From NCBI GenBank assembly GCA_050084515.1, contig CM114274.1:24738001-24802000 (forward strand): 64,000 nucleotides of DNA, written 5' to 3'. Source of the stretch: Blasia pusilla (lineage: Eukaryota > Marchantiophyta > Marchantiopsida > Blasiales). How positions within the stretch are numbered: the first letter of the stretch is position 1; every line of letters starts with the position of its first letter. The notes under the pieces were generated by a model, which was not told the origin of the DNA, did no database searches, and saw only the letters and a program-made list of their open reading frames with translations. A program made the position numbers and the translations under genes. Positions 46,600 to 58,266 of the stretch are shown here, one piece after another.

Positions 46600-48072
46600 T
46601 AACCAAGTGGCGTCGATGTCGCTATACTATTCTAGCTCTACTAGCTATGGATGTAGGCAACCTAACCTGTCATCACCACAAGAAGCCCCCCACAATCTAC
46701 TGGTCATCACTCCAGCCTCACGACCGGTAGCATACAGGAATAACACTACTCTGGAAATTAGCGTCAACCCTAACAATGGGCGTGCAAGCAAGAAGCAACG
46801 ATGGAGCGGATCCAAACACAGGAAGTCCAACGACAATCCTCCAATCGCAAATGGAAATCAAGGTAACACAATCCACCAAACGTGGCGCCCCCGAATCCAC
46901 AAAACCCACCAGACAATTCTAACGCAATAGTTACTCCGCTGCGGGTCGATGACGTGCTAGTCAAACTCGCAACACCTGAAAATATCACATGCATGGAGAG
47001 GCTACACCGTACTATGCGCTAGATTTCCATCAACCAAAAACCTGAGATGCATAAAGCGCCTAACACCTCTCCGAACAGCACCAAATGAGCTACACCAGTG
47101 TGTACACTGGCATAGTTAAGAACTCAGCAGTTAAGCGTCTTCCAGGCACAATAGCCCAAAGATGGGTGACCAGTTATGCAACACTCAAATCAAAAATCCT
47201 GCAAAAATTGCCTCATGCCCAAGCAAGCAAGCTTGCTTGCTTGCTCCTTGCTCCTTACTCCGCCTCTCACGCCCACTTGCCCCGAGCTTCCTCTAGTTGC
47301 CTCAAAACGCCGAGACATGCCCCTGTCGCCCCGTTCACCATGCTCCCCATGCTTCGCCATGCTTTGCTATGGAGAGAGGCCCAACCAGGGCGCCCCCAAC
47401 AGGATAGGCTTCTCCAACAATGAACTAGTCACCAACTAACCAGCCCCTCCGATCCAGCTGTCCACCTTGAGCTAGTCTGCAAAATTTTGATCAAAAATTT
47501 CTCCACAAATCCTCAACCAAAATTGAATCTTTTTCAGCCAGAATTCAATTGACCACCATAGCTATCTCTCCACAAAAAATTAGCTACAACCAAGCTCTGT
47601 ACTCCGAGCTAAAAATCAGACAAACTTGTTGTCCATACACCTCCAGAATCGCAAATCCGATAGCGCTTCCGCCCAGTTTCATGCACGCAGAAATCCGCAA
47701 CGCTCCACACACTCAAGCAAATAGCTTCACATGAGATCACAATACAAGTAGCAACAGGAACCTCTCACCCAATCTGGATGAACTTCAACAGAGCTTCCGC
47801 ACTCCAAGCTCTCCACATCAGAAAACCGTCGAACACGAACCAGAATCTTCAATCCTTGATAACTTCCAACTCAATTGACAAAATCCGGCGATCTAAAGCA
47901 CGTTGGAAAGCTCTTAGCAAGGCGCTTCTTTCCCAATCAACCACGCAGCAGATTCCTACCTCCAACATAGGCCACAAGCCACAAACATCCACGGCTGAGT
48001 ACACAATCAACCCTAACCAGATCCTACTGATCCACAATCGAAGCTACCATCGATCTACTCCAATTCTTTGAG
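46600..48072 (-). other. Leader region of element B
   Basis: No protein recognised between gag and the 5' LTR. It contains the 5S rRNA-like segment at 47088-47185, listed separately, and just beyond it a perfect 24-bp palindrome of CAAG/CTTG units (47220-47243). The leader of element A shows neither, so these may be later insertions. Confidence 0.5.
47088..47185 (+). repeat. 5S rRNA-like sequence
   Basis: Plus-strand blocks agaactcagcagttaagcg (47119-47137) and gatgggtgacc (47161-47171) match the plant 5S rRNA internal promoter region. Box A and box C are at nearly the right distance, and acaccagtg upstream and atgcaacac downstream loosely fit the ends. The middle is diverged, so this is a pseudogene or a 5S-derived element such as a SINE3-type sequence or a Cassandra-type LTR. 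It lies antisense within the leader of element B. Confidence 0.7.
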
Positions 48073-48440
48073 TGAAATCCGTGAAAGGCCTACTGTCATA
48101 AAACACGTATAGAATCATATACAATCGAGCCAACCCCACTCCACGATAGAAGAATCTAGGTCGAAGCTTGTGGGAAACACCATAGCCAAGAGCTTTACTC
48201 ACTACCAAGGCTAACTCCCAACGCAACAGGCTCAACTCAAAGAACTGACTATTCTTTTGGTGCACTCCACACTATATCCTCCAACCTAAGAGCGGGCCCT
48301 ACCGGGAAAGTCACCCCCAACTGAGTAACCCCCAACCCTATGTATGAAACCGCATCTCTACCTAGCCACTACAGTCCTACATAAGGTATGGCCTCTACTA
48401 GCACACTATACTCTACGACATAATCCGTATGGTCATGACA
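48073..48440 (-). repeat. 5' LTR of retrotransposon B
   Basis: Matches 39013-39345 over almost its whole length. On the minus strand it starts TGTCATGACC at 48440. The longer U3-side segment here is missing from the 3' copy. The divergence between the two LTRs implies an old insertion. Confidence 0.75.
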
Positions 48441-48479
48441 ACATACCTAAGCAAGGTCAAATATCATCGTAATCCTTCA

Positions 48480-49297
48480 CTCCCTGACACAAGCAAGTTA
48501 TTGAAGATTTGGGGCAAACTTCCTTGATAGTGCAAGAGCCTAAAACAACATTAGCACACTTGGCACTCCCAACTGCCCAATGGACCTCGAGCAAGTACAT
48601 TATTGTGCTTAATATTTGAGTCACAGGTCAAGGTCAAAGATTGATATCCATGATTAATCCCTTTGGACTTAGCTTGGTGTCAACACCCCATATCAACCTC
48701 TCGACCCATCCTCTACCCTTGGTTCATTCCTCACGGTTCTCCAAGGTAGGATTTAGATCCCAAACTTAGAGACACTCCCCCTTATATATACTTCTAAAGA
48801 TCTCCACCCCTCCCTATCTTTGGGAAAGTCCTATTGGGCTGCTCCTTATGGCCCTCAACCCAACTATCATTGTGATAGTTTAAGGGTGGTTTCTCGATCT
48901 CTTTTTATGTATTTTTCTAGATCTTCAGTGAGTTGGAGTTTCCTTCTCCTAAGCTTTCCAATGCCACCTTATTTATCCCAAACACATATTGGTCTAGTTG
49001 TTATGCTCTCAAATGCAGAGAACCCCCAAACGCTTTATTAGTCAAGTTCTGAGTCAGGTTGCAATCTCCTTAGCGCCCAACTCTCGTGGGACTTGAGCTC
49101 CTTTGAAGTCTCGCTTGGCGTTTGATCTTGTTCTACTAGATCACGACCATCATCACTTGAGACGCCCAACAAAGCTCACGTCTCGCTTACAACTCATGTC
49201 TCATTCTAGAGACTCCGATGCGCTTCTTTCCTAGTGAGCCCACAAGAGTTCTGATATTGTGTATTGTCGCACATTTTGGCTATAAGGGTGGCGACAC
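48480..49297 (-). repeat. LTR fragment of the second LTR family, copy 2
   Basis: Homologous to 36820-37676. Shared landmarks are ccttatatatacttct, the catgtctc...tctagagactc segment, and an end reading TGTCGCCACCCTTATAGCC on the minus strand. It directly abuts the 5' LTR of element B. No coding region is attached. Confidence 0.6.
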
Positions 49298-49349
49298 TCA
49301 TCCCTCCTTACAGGTTAATGCCCTTACCAGCAAAAACCATTTATGTCAA

Positions 49350-49897
49350 CTCTTTTGGAAATCTAGTCCCTGAGAGACCCTCCCCCTTATATATATACTT
49401 CTAGAGATCTCTACCTCCTCCCTAACTTTGGGAAAGTCCTCTTGGGTCGCTCCTTGTGACCCTCAACCCAACTATCATTATGATAGTTTAGGTATGGTTT
49501 CTTCATCTCTATTCATGCGTTTGTCTGGATCACTTGTGCATTGGAATTTTCTTCCCCTAAGCTTTCCAACGTCATATTATTTGTCTCAAATGCATCTTGG
49601 ATCTAGCCATTATGACCTCAAATGCGGAGAACCCCCAAACTCTTAATTAGTCGGGCTTGAAGTTAAGTTGCAATCTCCTTGGTGCCCAACTCTTGTGGGA
49701 CTTGAAGTCTTGCTTGGCATTTGGTCATGTTCTACTAGGTCACGAGCATCATCACTTGAGACTCCCAAAAAAGCTTGTGTCTCTCTTACAAATCATGTCT
49801 CATTCTAGAGACTTTGATGCCCTTCCATCCTAGTGTGAGTCCATAAGAATTATGATGTTCCGCATTGTCGCACCCTTAGCTATAAGGGTTGTGACAG
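49350..49897 (-). repeat. LTR fragment of the second LTR family, copy 3
   Basis: Starts at the cctcccccttatatatatac block and runs to the same terminus (minus-strand TGTCACAACCCTTATAGC). It lies in tandem behind copy 2 and lacks that copy's distal part. The tandem arrangement suggests unequal recombination or nested insertion. Confidence 0.6.
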
Positions 49898-52739
49898 TGA
49901 ATTTCTCTCTAACCGGAGAGAAATGAGTATCCCTTTCATCCTTTGATACGAAGTTGGCTTGCTTATGCCTAGATACCCTTCTAATATCCACTCATTCTCG
50001 GGAGTAGATGTTGCATATTATAGACACTCACCATTTTTTTTCCACTCCATCTAGGCTATCCACGCTTTCATTGATTACTTTCTCTCCCGACCATCTCAAA
50101 GGGCCGGAGACTAGTTTCTTGTTAAGGCATCTTCCTCATCCTTGCACTCCTATGTACAAGGCTAAGCTCCTCGCGGTGAGATACTAGGAAGGCTCCCTAA
50201 GACCGCGCAATGCATAGTCGCTTTTCAATAAGCCTTTGATAGAAAAAATTTTAAGCTAAAATGGATCACTACTCTCAAAATGTATTTTAGGAAAAAAAAA
50301 ACTAGGTCTAACATCCAAAAACTCAATCCTCCTAGTCGTATCTAGATGTAAGGCGGTGCTTCGGATTGAAGTACAAGTGGGATCCATTTGAGTGCTTGAA
50401 AAGAAAGTTTTCATATCGAGTCTGGACTGTATTTGTGACGCGAATGCGACTCTTTAATGCGTTTCCACCTCTCACTACATCTTATGGTTGTGGTTAAGTG
50501 ACCTGCTAACTTCACTCTTAGTACTTGCTTCGCAGAATTCACTCCCTTAGGAAGTTGCAGAATCACCTTCTTATGGGTGGAGATTTGAGGCTACCATTTC
50601 ATTTAGGGAGAGTGCATGAGATTGGGACTGTGTAGGATCCTAAGAAATAGAGTTACAGAGCGTAGGCGTAGACAAAGTTCAGGTCAGAGATCGGCATGAC
50701 TTACAGAGTGTGATAGGAAAATAGGTTTGCGAAGTTGAGAGTGTTGCGGAATTAATTGATCTAGAAGCTAGACTTGAGAAGAGATAACCACAAAGTGAGA
50801 TAGTACCCAAGAGGTAACGTGGTTCACTCCAACAAGAGCTACATCCACTGCATAAAGAATTTGAGATTTTACTAGAATTTGAGAGTGTTTCACTCTCTTG
50901 TCAAGGCTTTTCTTAATCAAGCATCGTGCACACCTGGTTAGGGACTCTCCTTTGTCTCAACCAACCCACATCTCTTCGGCTTTCCTTCTAGAGAATCTAG
51001 AAGCTCCTCTCTAACCTGAGAGCGAGAGTTGCTTTTATGCTTATGTTTTAGTGATTCCTCTCTCTAGTCATTCATTCAGTAATTACTCACTCATAACTCA
51101 CTTATCCGTTCATTCAGTTACGTACGTAGATAAGTCACAACACGTTACTTTTTCTAACGGAGAGATCAAAGCCGGAGCTCGTTCCCGTGTGGCGCGAGGT
51201 AGTTTAGATCAATTGAAGAGACCGGTTGGCAACGATTCAGAATTAATTTGGTATCATTGATCACAGCGCGTCAGTACAGCCTGCGTATGGCGTCCACTTT
51301 AGTCATCTCCAATATTCCAAGGATCTATTCAGGTGAATTCGATGTCAAATTCAATGTCCGATTCGCATTGCAGACCAATTACGCACTGAGCTCCATTGCA
51401 TTTTATTTGCTTTGGAGTCGGAAGTTAGCTTTACCGGTATCCATCTTCAAAAACTGCGTAGGAATCCTTCAAGCGTCGAGAGGACTTCACTTAGATCTGA
51501 TCACTAGATCCTCGTACATAGAGACGTAAGCAGAATGCTATGAACGTAGTCATTGTGCCCTAAGGTCCATATCTTTCAGTGGATCTGGCCTAGTATACAT
51601 ACTCTCCATCATCCATTTCCAAATCACATGCAATCCAATGGCGGATTGACGCAAAGCTTGAGAGAAATGTTTTTCCAAACTCGTCGCTAGATCTTTGGAA
51701 TGAGCATAACGGAGCTGAATAACTGATCAGTTACTGTAAGGCTAGACGTAGGGAATCAATGATAGTGAGGTTTGGTATGTCTTACGTTATCCAGATTTGT
51801 CAGAGAGGCAGACTTGTACCTATCTCCTTACATTCCTAGGCAACACTAGATCGTTCGGCCTGATGAGAGCTTCTCCTGGCCCCTGCTCAATGAAGATCTT
51901 CATATGGATTCATAAACATATGCCGTGCTTAAAACTCTAGAATGTATGTTCGTCCGTCTGCCAGCGGGTCCGTCTGATTGAGACTATAGACCATATTTCA
52001 ACTTTCAGCGCGTCGATGCTTCATAATTCCTGGTGGCCACATGTACATTGAAGGATGGCGAAGGATGTTGAACGAAGTGTCCAGTAGCTTATACACATTG
52101 GAGAGTGAGTGCAGATTCGACACGGAATGATCCAACTTCACTCTTCAACTATCCGGACACATGGGTTTGAAAGGGACTCTTATCCCCACTGCAGTTCTAG
52201 AGAAAAAGATGAGTTAGATTTCTAGTACTTTGGAACCCTAGAGGCTTATAGACCCCATATGTATCACATCCGACCCCAACAGGTACCTCCACATCCAGGT
52301 TTCTACATTTTTGCTTTAGGTTCCAGCGGATGACATTTGTTTCTCCAGATCCTTTCAAGGGGGAGTGGTTAAATCACTCGAAGCCTTCTCTCTCACATGG
52401 ATCATCTATGCCGTAGGTAGGGGATGCCACTGCCGTAAGTTGCCCCCTGGATGGTTTGACTTGGTGACTTCTTTGGGAGGATCTTCAGTCAGGTCAAGTA
52501 CACCACTTATCATCTACCTCTTGATGGACAAGGGGTGTATTCTCTCTCATGAAAAAAAAAGATGCACTTCGATAAAAACAAGTGATGGAAAACCCATCGG
52601 AAGTACAAAAGAGGGGGACTCAAAGAGTCAAAACCTGAAGGCCACAACAAGACCAGAAAAGGAAGAAGGGGGCATTCCCCCCCCTAACGACGAAACTCAC
52701 CAACAGCAGAGACAATATCAGCAACAACAAGAGAGCTAT
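49898..52739. other. Non-coding region, possible LTR remnants
   Basis: No supported gene. The segment 50690-51150 has phrases common in plant LTRs (aacgtggttcactcc, a CT-rich stretch), but no partner copy is visible here. The frame at 52365-52751 (plus) ends in a Gln-rich tail (HQQQRQYQQQQ) and overlaps the end of the opposite-strand non-LTR element, so I do not treat it as a gene. Confidence 0.4.
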
Positions 52740-55653
52740 GACTACTACTAAGTGGGCCTCTAGCGCCGGCGTCTCCCACAGCCTGAGCCCGCCGCAAAAT
52801 CCCATTAGCCTGGGCACGCTGCAACGCTATGGAGACCCGCTGCCTACAATCTGAGAATGGCAGAGCTAAGGACAACCCATTTCTCGAGTGGAGATGATGG
52901 GCGCGATCCGTAAGGAACAGTCGAACCTCTCCCCATAACCCCATACATCTCTATGGCAGGGGATGAAGATGTGTCCTCGTGTAGTCGATTGTAGATATGT
53001 GTCTTCTTCACCGCCGCCGCCGCCTTGTAGCATTAAGCCCTTGGGCCACCAATTGGGCTCGCTTGACCGCCTCCAGCGTAGGATGTGACTACCACGTCCG
53101 CCACCACCACCTCGGCCTCACGTGTCATGTAGAGATCGGCACGAATGAGGGAATCCCGCATGGAGTAGTGCCTCTCTCTCCACATGGAAGCCACTCTCCC
53201 GAGCAATACCGAACATGATATCCCGCCGCATCGTGAGTGGCTATCCTCTCACCCCAATCGACAGCGTGCCAAATGCACACCAAGTGGATCTGGCTCCGCG
53301 ACACTCGCGGTGTGTCGAACCAACCACCGATGGTTGGGGAGGCCAAGCGGAACCGCATCGCTGTGGTATAGGTAAGTGGTGCGTCACGGAAAGCTCGAGA
53401 AAGGGGCGCCCCTACCCATGAGCCTGCCCCCTTTCCGAGCAAGAGCGAATCACGGGCCCTAACCTCCATGGGGATATTCCCGTCGGACATAGTGCCTCTA
53501 AAACTGCCTCAAAGTGGGCTTCCATCAAGGAAGATTGGAGCCAGGATCGACCGGAGGTAACTAAGGAGGAGAAAGTGGGGAGAACGGCTCGGCCTCAACT
53601 CGAAGGGAATCTCTACAAGTTGTGAGTGAAGACTGAAGTGGGAAAGAGCCATCCTCGACTTGGGAGACGTTGTGTAGAAGGAGCGGTCTATCTCTAACCA
53701 AAAATCGGGAGCAAAGGAGGGGTGTCACTGTGGCCCAACTCCCTAAAAAAGCGGAGGGCGCCACTAACTCGGTCGAGAGAAGACCTACTCCACCAAAAGA
53801 AATCGGCCAAGAGGCCTGTCTACAAGCTAACTCCCCCATGGGGCACTCTAAGGAGCGGGGTCCTAGAAGATCCCCAAACACCTGCATGAGCTTCCTATCA
53901 AAGGATCTATATAGGGAAGAAAGGTGACTAGATGTCCAGACAATTCTAGTGAGGTAACCAGGTCTATGAGCAAAACAAGAAGAGAGAATGCCGAAGGCGA
54001 CTTGAGGGTCACCAATCCTCGTAAGATCATCAACGTGGAGAAGATCCTCGGTAAGAGCCGTTGCCACGAAACTCGATACAAAGTCCTGGCTCTCGAGCGG
54101 GACTCCCAAGACTTGAAGCCCTCCGACAGGTCGCAAGAAGCCGTCGGGTAAATGTAGATCATCACGTAGGCCTGATGGAGACCAAGCCTTGCACTTCCCC
54201 ACCTTCACCGCCAGGCCGACACGTGCCAACTGTGCTGAAAAGTGCTCGAATGCAGGGACAACCAGATCTCCAGGACCAACAATATGAGTATCATCTGCCA
54301 GCGAAGGGAACATGCAACCCGGGAAAGCCTCCACCGTAGAAAGAACCGCTCGGTAATGAGCCACAGCAAACAACGCGCCACCCAGAGGGTCACCCTGACG
54401 AGTCCCGGTAGCAGACTCCAAGACCGTGACCTCCTCCTCGAATCGACCATGGTGGAAATAGAGGGCCGAAGGGGCCCCATAGAAAGCCTGCACAAAGGGA
54501 ATGAGGCTCGCCATGGGGCCACCCGCGTCCCTCAACTCTGTGAATATAGTAGCCCGAGATACTGAGTTGAAGGCGTTCTCCATGTCCACTTGGAGAACCA
54601 CCCACTCTCGATGTACATCTAGACAAGCCCTCAAACCTAAGGCAACCGTCTCACATCCGGCTGGCGTGGCAACTCCAAATTGATGCGGACTCAGATGTGA
54701 CTGGAAAGCCTAACGGAATTGCAAAGCGAGAGTACGACTCACCAACCGCAAGAGCACCTCACCTATGGCAATCGGACGGATACCACCACCCTCCTTCGAC
54801 AACGCCACAAGTCGCCCTGCCCCTAAAACTTGGGCCACTGCTGTTGGCACTCTCCCCTGAGCTAGGTGAGAGGCAACCTGAAGCAACTCGGAGAAGCCGC
54901 TAGCGGTGTCCTCGGAAGGAAAGCAATCACGAAGGTGTTCGTACATCATACCAGACAAACCTCCGGCCGCAATCCTCGGAGAACGTCCGAGTGCCCGTGC
55001 AAAGAGGGACAGGTCAAGGCATATAGCCGTGTCAGGATGGAAGTCACGTGCAAAAGCTGGAATGTCAACCGTTGGACGAGGATGTAACCTCCGGAGGGCA
55101 TCGATGGTAACAGCTGAAGAAGGAGCCATGTCCATCGGGCGAAGAGCACGTCGGCCTTGCAGTACTCACACGCCGCCTTGATGTCCTACATTGTCGCAAC
55201 TTTTGTCGCTGCTCCAAGATCGTCCGCCGGGAAACCAGGTGAACTACTACCTCTGGCGAATGCCACAAACTCACTCTACAGAGACTCCCAATCACCTCCT
55301 CGAAAGCGTCTCAGACGTGCCATAACCTCTCTATGACGGGCCTTCCCTCCCCGAGTGTAACGAAGACACCATCGTGGAAGGAGAAGTAGTAGGTACCAAG
55401 AGAGCTCATCCATAGGATCAAGAGCGATCCTAGCTAGGGGAAGGAGGAATGCGTGGCGGAGGTCGTCCCGAATAGCATGGGGGATCCTATGAAACAACCT
55501 CGGGCAGGGAAAACGGGTCTCGAAGAGACTTATAATGTTGCCCTGGTGGGACCTCAACCACTCCCATGCCTCAGGAGGGGGCGATGATGTGGGAAGCACC
55601 GGAGAGTATCTATCCATGGTCGACAGGAGGGACCACCCATCCAAATCTATCAA
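52740..55653 (-). pseudogene. Non-LTR retroelement reverse transcriptase, copy 2 (near complete, decayed)
   Basis: The frame 55135-53561 is continuous except for one TAG at 54712-54710. RT signatures: GGIRPIAIGEVLLRLV, LQVDMENAFNSVSR (first catalytic Asp), SATGTRQGDPLGGALF and SLADDTHIVG (ADD in place of the usual xDD with Tyr or Phe). The upstream frame 55653-55276 (RIPHAIRDDLRHAF, then LLLLLPRWCLRYTRGGK) is offset and probably the N-terminal part. Downstream, 53490-53125 and 52944-52750 carry the C-terminal region shared with copy 1 (GERIATHD, RQRVSIALQRAQANG), possibly a restriction-like endonuclease. Start-side domains (zinc finger or APE endonuclease) are not visible. I do not assign a clade. 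Confidence 0.85.
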
Positions 55654-58266
55654 AGTCAGGATGTTTAGTCGCTAAGTGGTTCCGAATTCCTGAACGAACA
55701 AATTTGACGAGAAGGAGGTGAAACAGTCTTCCTAGTAGAGACTAACGAGTCTTGATTGTCTGATCCGTTGGAGTGATCCACCCAAGTTACTTGCTGGCAT
55801 TTTTCCTAATAGTGGTTACATTCTTCTTAAACCTGTACTTCGGATCTATTCATTTCAACTACATGGGACTTCATACCCTGATTTCTCCGTTAGCGGGTTT
55901 AGGGAGAAAGCAATGGAGGAGTGGCAGTGGCGCATCTCATGGCAACAACGGCCACTCCGCTACTTTTCGACAGTTTGAAGAGCGGTGACAACAGTTTAAG
56001 GAGATTGAATGAGTCCGAGATCCTTTGACGAGCACCGATTACAACGGACCAGACTCATCCTCACGAGAAAGCTTGGGACTTGAACGTCGCATCGAATTGC
56101 TACAACATCTGTACCGTTTTCATGAGACTGAAAGAGATCCCAAAATCGTGAAAGGGAAAGTCGTTCCGGTTCATCAACCGATCGTGGCTTCCTGTAATCG
56201 ATCGATGAATCAAAGGAACCTTTAGGTTAGAATAATTCGCACGTATCATCCATATCGATGAACTGGAACTTGTACGTCAGGATGATGCACGATCTACTGT
56301 GTCACGCATGCCATGAATCTTCTCCTTTCGGCAGACGGTGTCATCAAAAGAATCCGCCGCTGAAATTGTTGGATTCAGCCGTCCTTCTGGCGCATATTCT
56401 CCTCCGGTCTGGAAGAAGCTCTTTACGGCTCTTTATTTTTTGGTCTCCGTGCCCCCTCTTTTGTATAGTGATGGGTTTCCCATCCTTTTTCTACATGTAT
56501 ATATTTTTATATTTATTTTACGGTAACCGTCAAAGGCCATAGATGATGAAGGAAACGCATTCATTACGATCTACCGTAGGAAGTCAGAGGGCCCCACCTA
56601 ACCGAAAGGACCTAGCAATAGGAAAGTGCTTGATAACAAACAGTAGGGAAGGAGCCTGTACTTACTAAATGGTTCCCGTTTGGCAAGTTTCACTTTGACG
56701 CAGTCTATCAGGCCATCTTACAGGGGGGACTCTCTAGCTATAAAAAAAAGCGGACAAGGCGGCGTTGAAAGTCCTCTAGCTTCTCTATCAAGCTATAGAG
56801 GACGGCAGTCGGTCGAACGGAGTGGATCATGGATGGACGGATTAGGGTGGACGGTGATGTATGCACAGAAGAGGCTGGACGGAAGCGGATGGACGGTATG
56901 AGTCGGACGGATGCAAACGAGCGGATGGACGCAAAAGGCCGAATCCGGAAGCGGATGGACCGAAGCCCCGATAGGGTTAGCGCGAGATTAGACAGTGTCA
57001 CCGACTTAATTGTCAGTTGTGGTCGTGCGTTCGTTCCCGCGTCCTCGAGGTCGATTCGGAATCGATCGTTCATGCCCATGGCGATCGAGGAGATTCGTTC
57101 ACACCCTTGGAGCGTTCGTTGCTCCAAGGTGGAGGCGTACATTTTTTCGAGCGGGGCTTCTCTGCATCTGCATCGATATTTGAGGTTGCGGATATTTCTG
57201 TGGTGAGCGCGAGGAGGTTCGCTCGTTTCACTCATTCTCCAGGTATTCGATTCATCCAATTTTTTACTGAGGTTGTCTGTAACTGGTATCTCCATTCATT
57301 TCGTACTTGCTCTGTCCATTGAGGTTTGTGGTTGCAGCTCGGCCCGGTGTGATTTACCATGTTTACCGTCTGCGATAGATTCTCGTCCTTGGCAGCTCTC
57401 AGGAATCGCATTCTCAATGTAGCTCGCAGCTCCCTCGCTAGTGGCTTCTCAAAGCTTTCAGCCAACACTCAATCATTCCACGCTCGTTTCTGATAAATGC
57501 TCATTTAATGGCTTAGATAATATTCGCAACCCACACCCTTTGCCTTTTGGTTTGGTAGTTATCTCGCCATTCTGTCGTAACGGAAGAAGCCTATAACGAA
57601 GTTCATAATTATTCTCCCCTAATACTTCATTCATTCATTCATAGAGCTATCTCTGCCTCCACAACTCTCTCCCGATCCGCATTTCTCATAGCCTCGATTA
57701 CTTTTCTTCAATTGCAGCTTGCCACTCCGTCCAAGGATTTGTCCCGTCTACTTGAATTTTCCCGTTTAGGGCCCATATCTCTCCAAGAAGGTAATGTATG
57801 TCCGAATTCTTCTCAAATCTGTTTTCGTGCATGTGGTGATCAAAGGTTAGTGCGCGGATCAGAGGACGGTGGGGCTTCGTGATTGTCGTCGGCTGCTTGA
57901 CAATTGATTTGTTTCCCCCAGTTCCTAGTGGATTGCAGGGCTCCGTTTACCTCCTTCTCGGTAGGACGATTGAATACACGTGTCTTGCAAGCCTTCCATG
58001 TAATCCCCTTCACCCATGACTTTTGAAGTAGACTTGGTGGCATTTTCTCAACATGAAATCATGTCCCTTGTCTTTTTCGAACCCTTGTGACCGAAATTGT
58101 CTCAGTATATCAGGGAATTCAGGTTAGTCATTAATGCTCCTGTTCTGCTGAGATTTTTCCAGATTGAGAGTGACACGGCGGCTGATCTATATCGAGTATC
58201 AGGACGACACCAGGTAGTAGGCGGAGCTAGGCCCAAGGTAGTTAAGAATAGGATAAGAGTGTAGAG
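55654..58266. other. Non-coding region with GGACGGA repeats
   Basis: No supported gene. At about 56825-56965 a degenerate GGACGGA / GCGGATGGAC motif is repeated about ten times. The frames across it (56829-57206 plus, 56738-57295 minus) reflect this composition. The stretch 57000-58260 contains plausible splice-like sites and could hold upstream exons of the decayed gene that follows, but no exon can be defended. Confidence 0.4.

Larger units (their letters stand above)
39013..48440 (-). mobile_element. Ty3-type LTR retrotransposon B with DNA methyltransferase and PHD modules
   Basis: Second member of the element A family, same strand and gene order: 5' LTR (48440-48073), leader, gag, protease, DNA methyltransferase, RT, RNase H, integrase, PHD, 3' LTR (39345-39013). 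Protease and the first methyltransferase segment (44418-43159) share one frame. The methyltransferase C-terminus and RT (43018-41741) share another. A 17-nt deletion near 41755, relative to element A, shifts the frame once more, and from 41805 to 39328 a single frame holds RNase H, integrase and PHD with stops. It is less decayed than A in the methyltransferase and more decayed in the PHD. No target-site duplication was recognised. Confidence 0.9.

Noticed and set aside
39013-48440. 5-bp target-site duplications around elements A and B
   Set aside because: Compared the bases beyond both outer LTR ends; no convincing match, and the outer ends are uncertain because of module R.
52365-52751. 128-codon ORF with Gln-rich tail
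   Set aside because: Overlaps the end of the opposite-strand non-LTR element; no domain and no second copy; the Gln repeat alone is weak evidence.
56738-57295. 185-codon minus-strand frame
   Set aside because: Open mainly because of the GGACGGA repeats; Arg/Ser-biased and without motifs.
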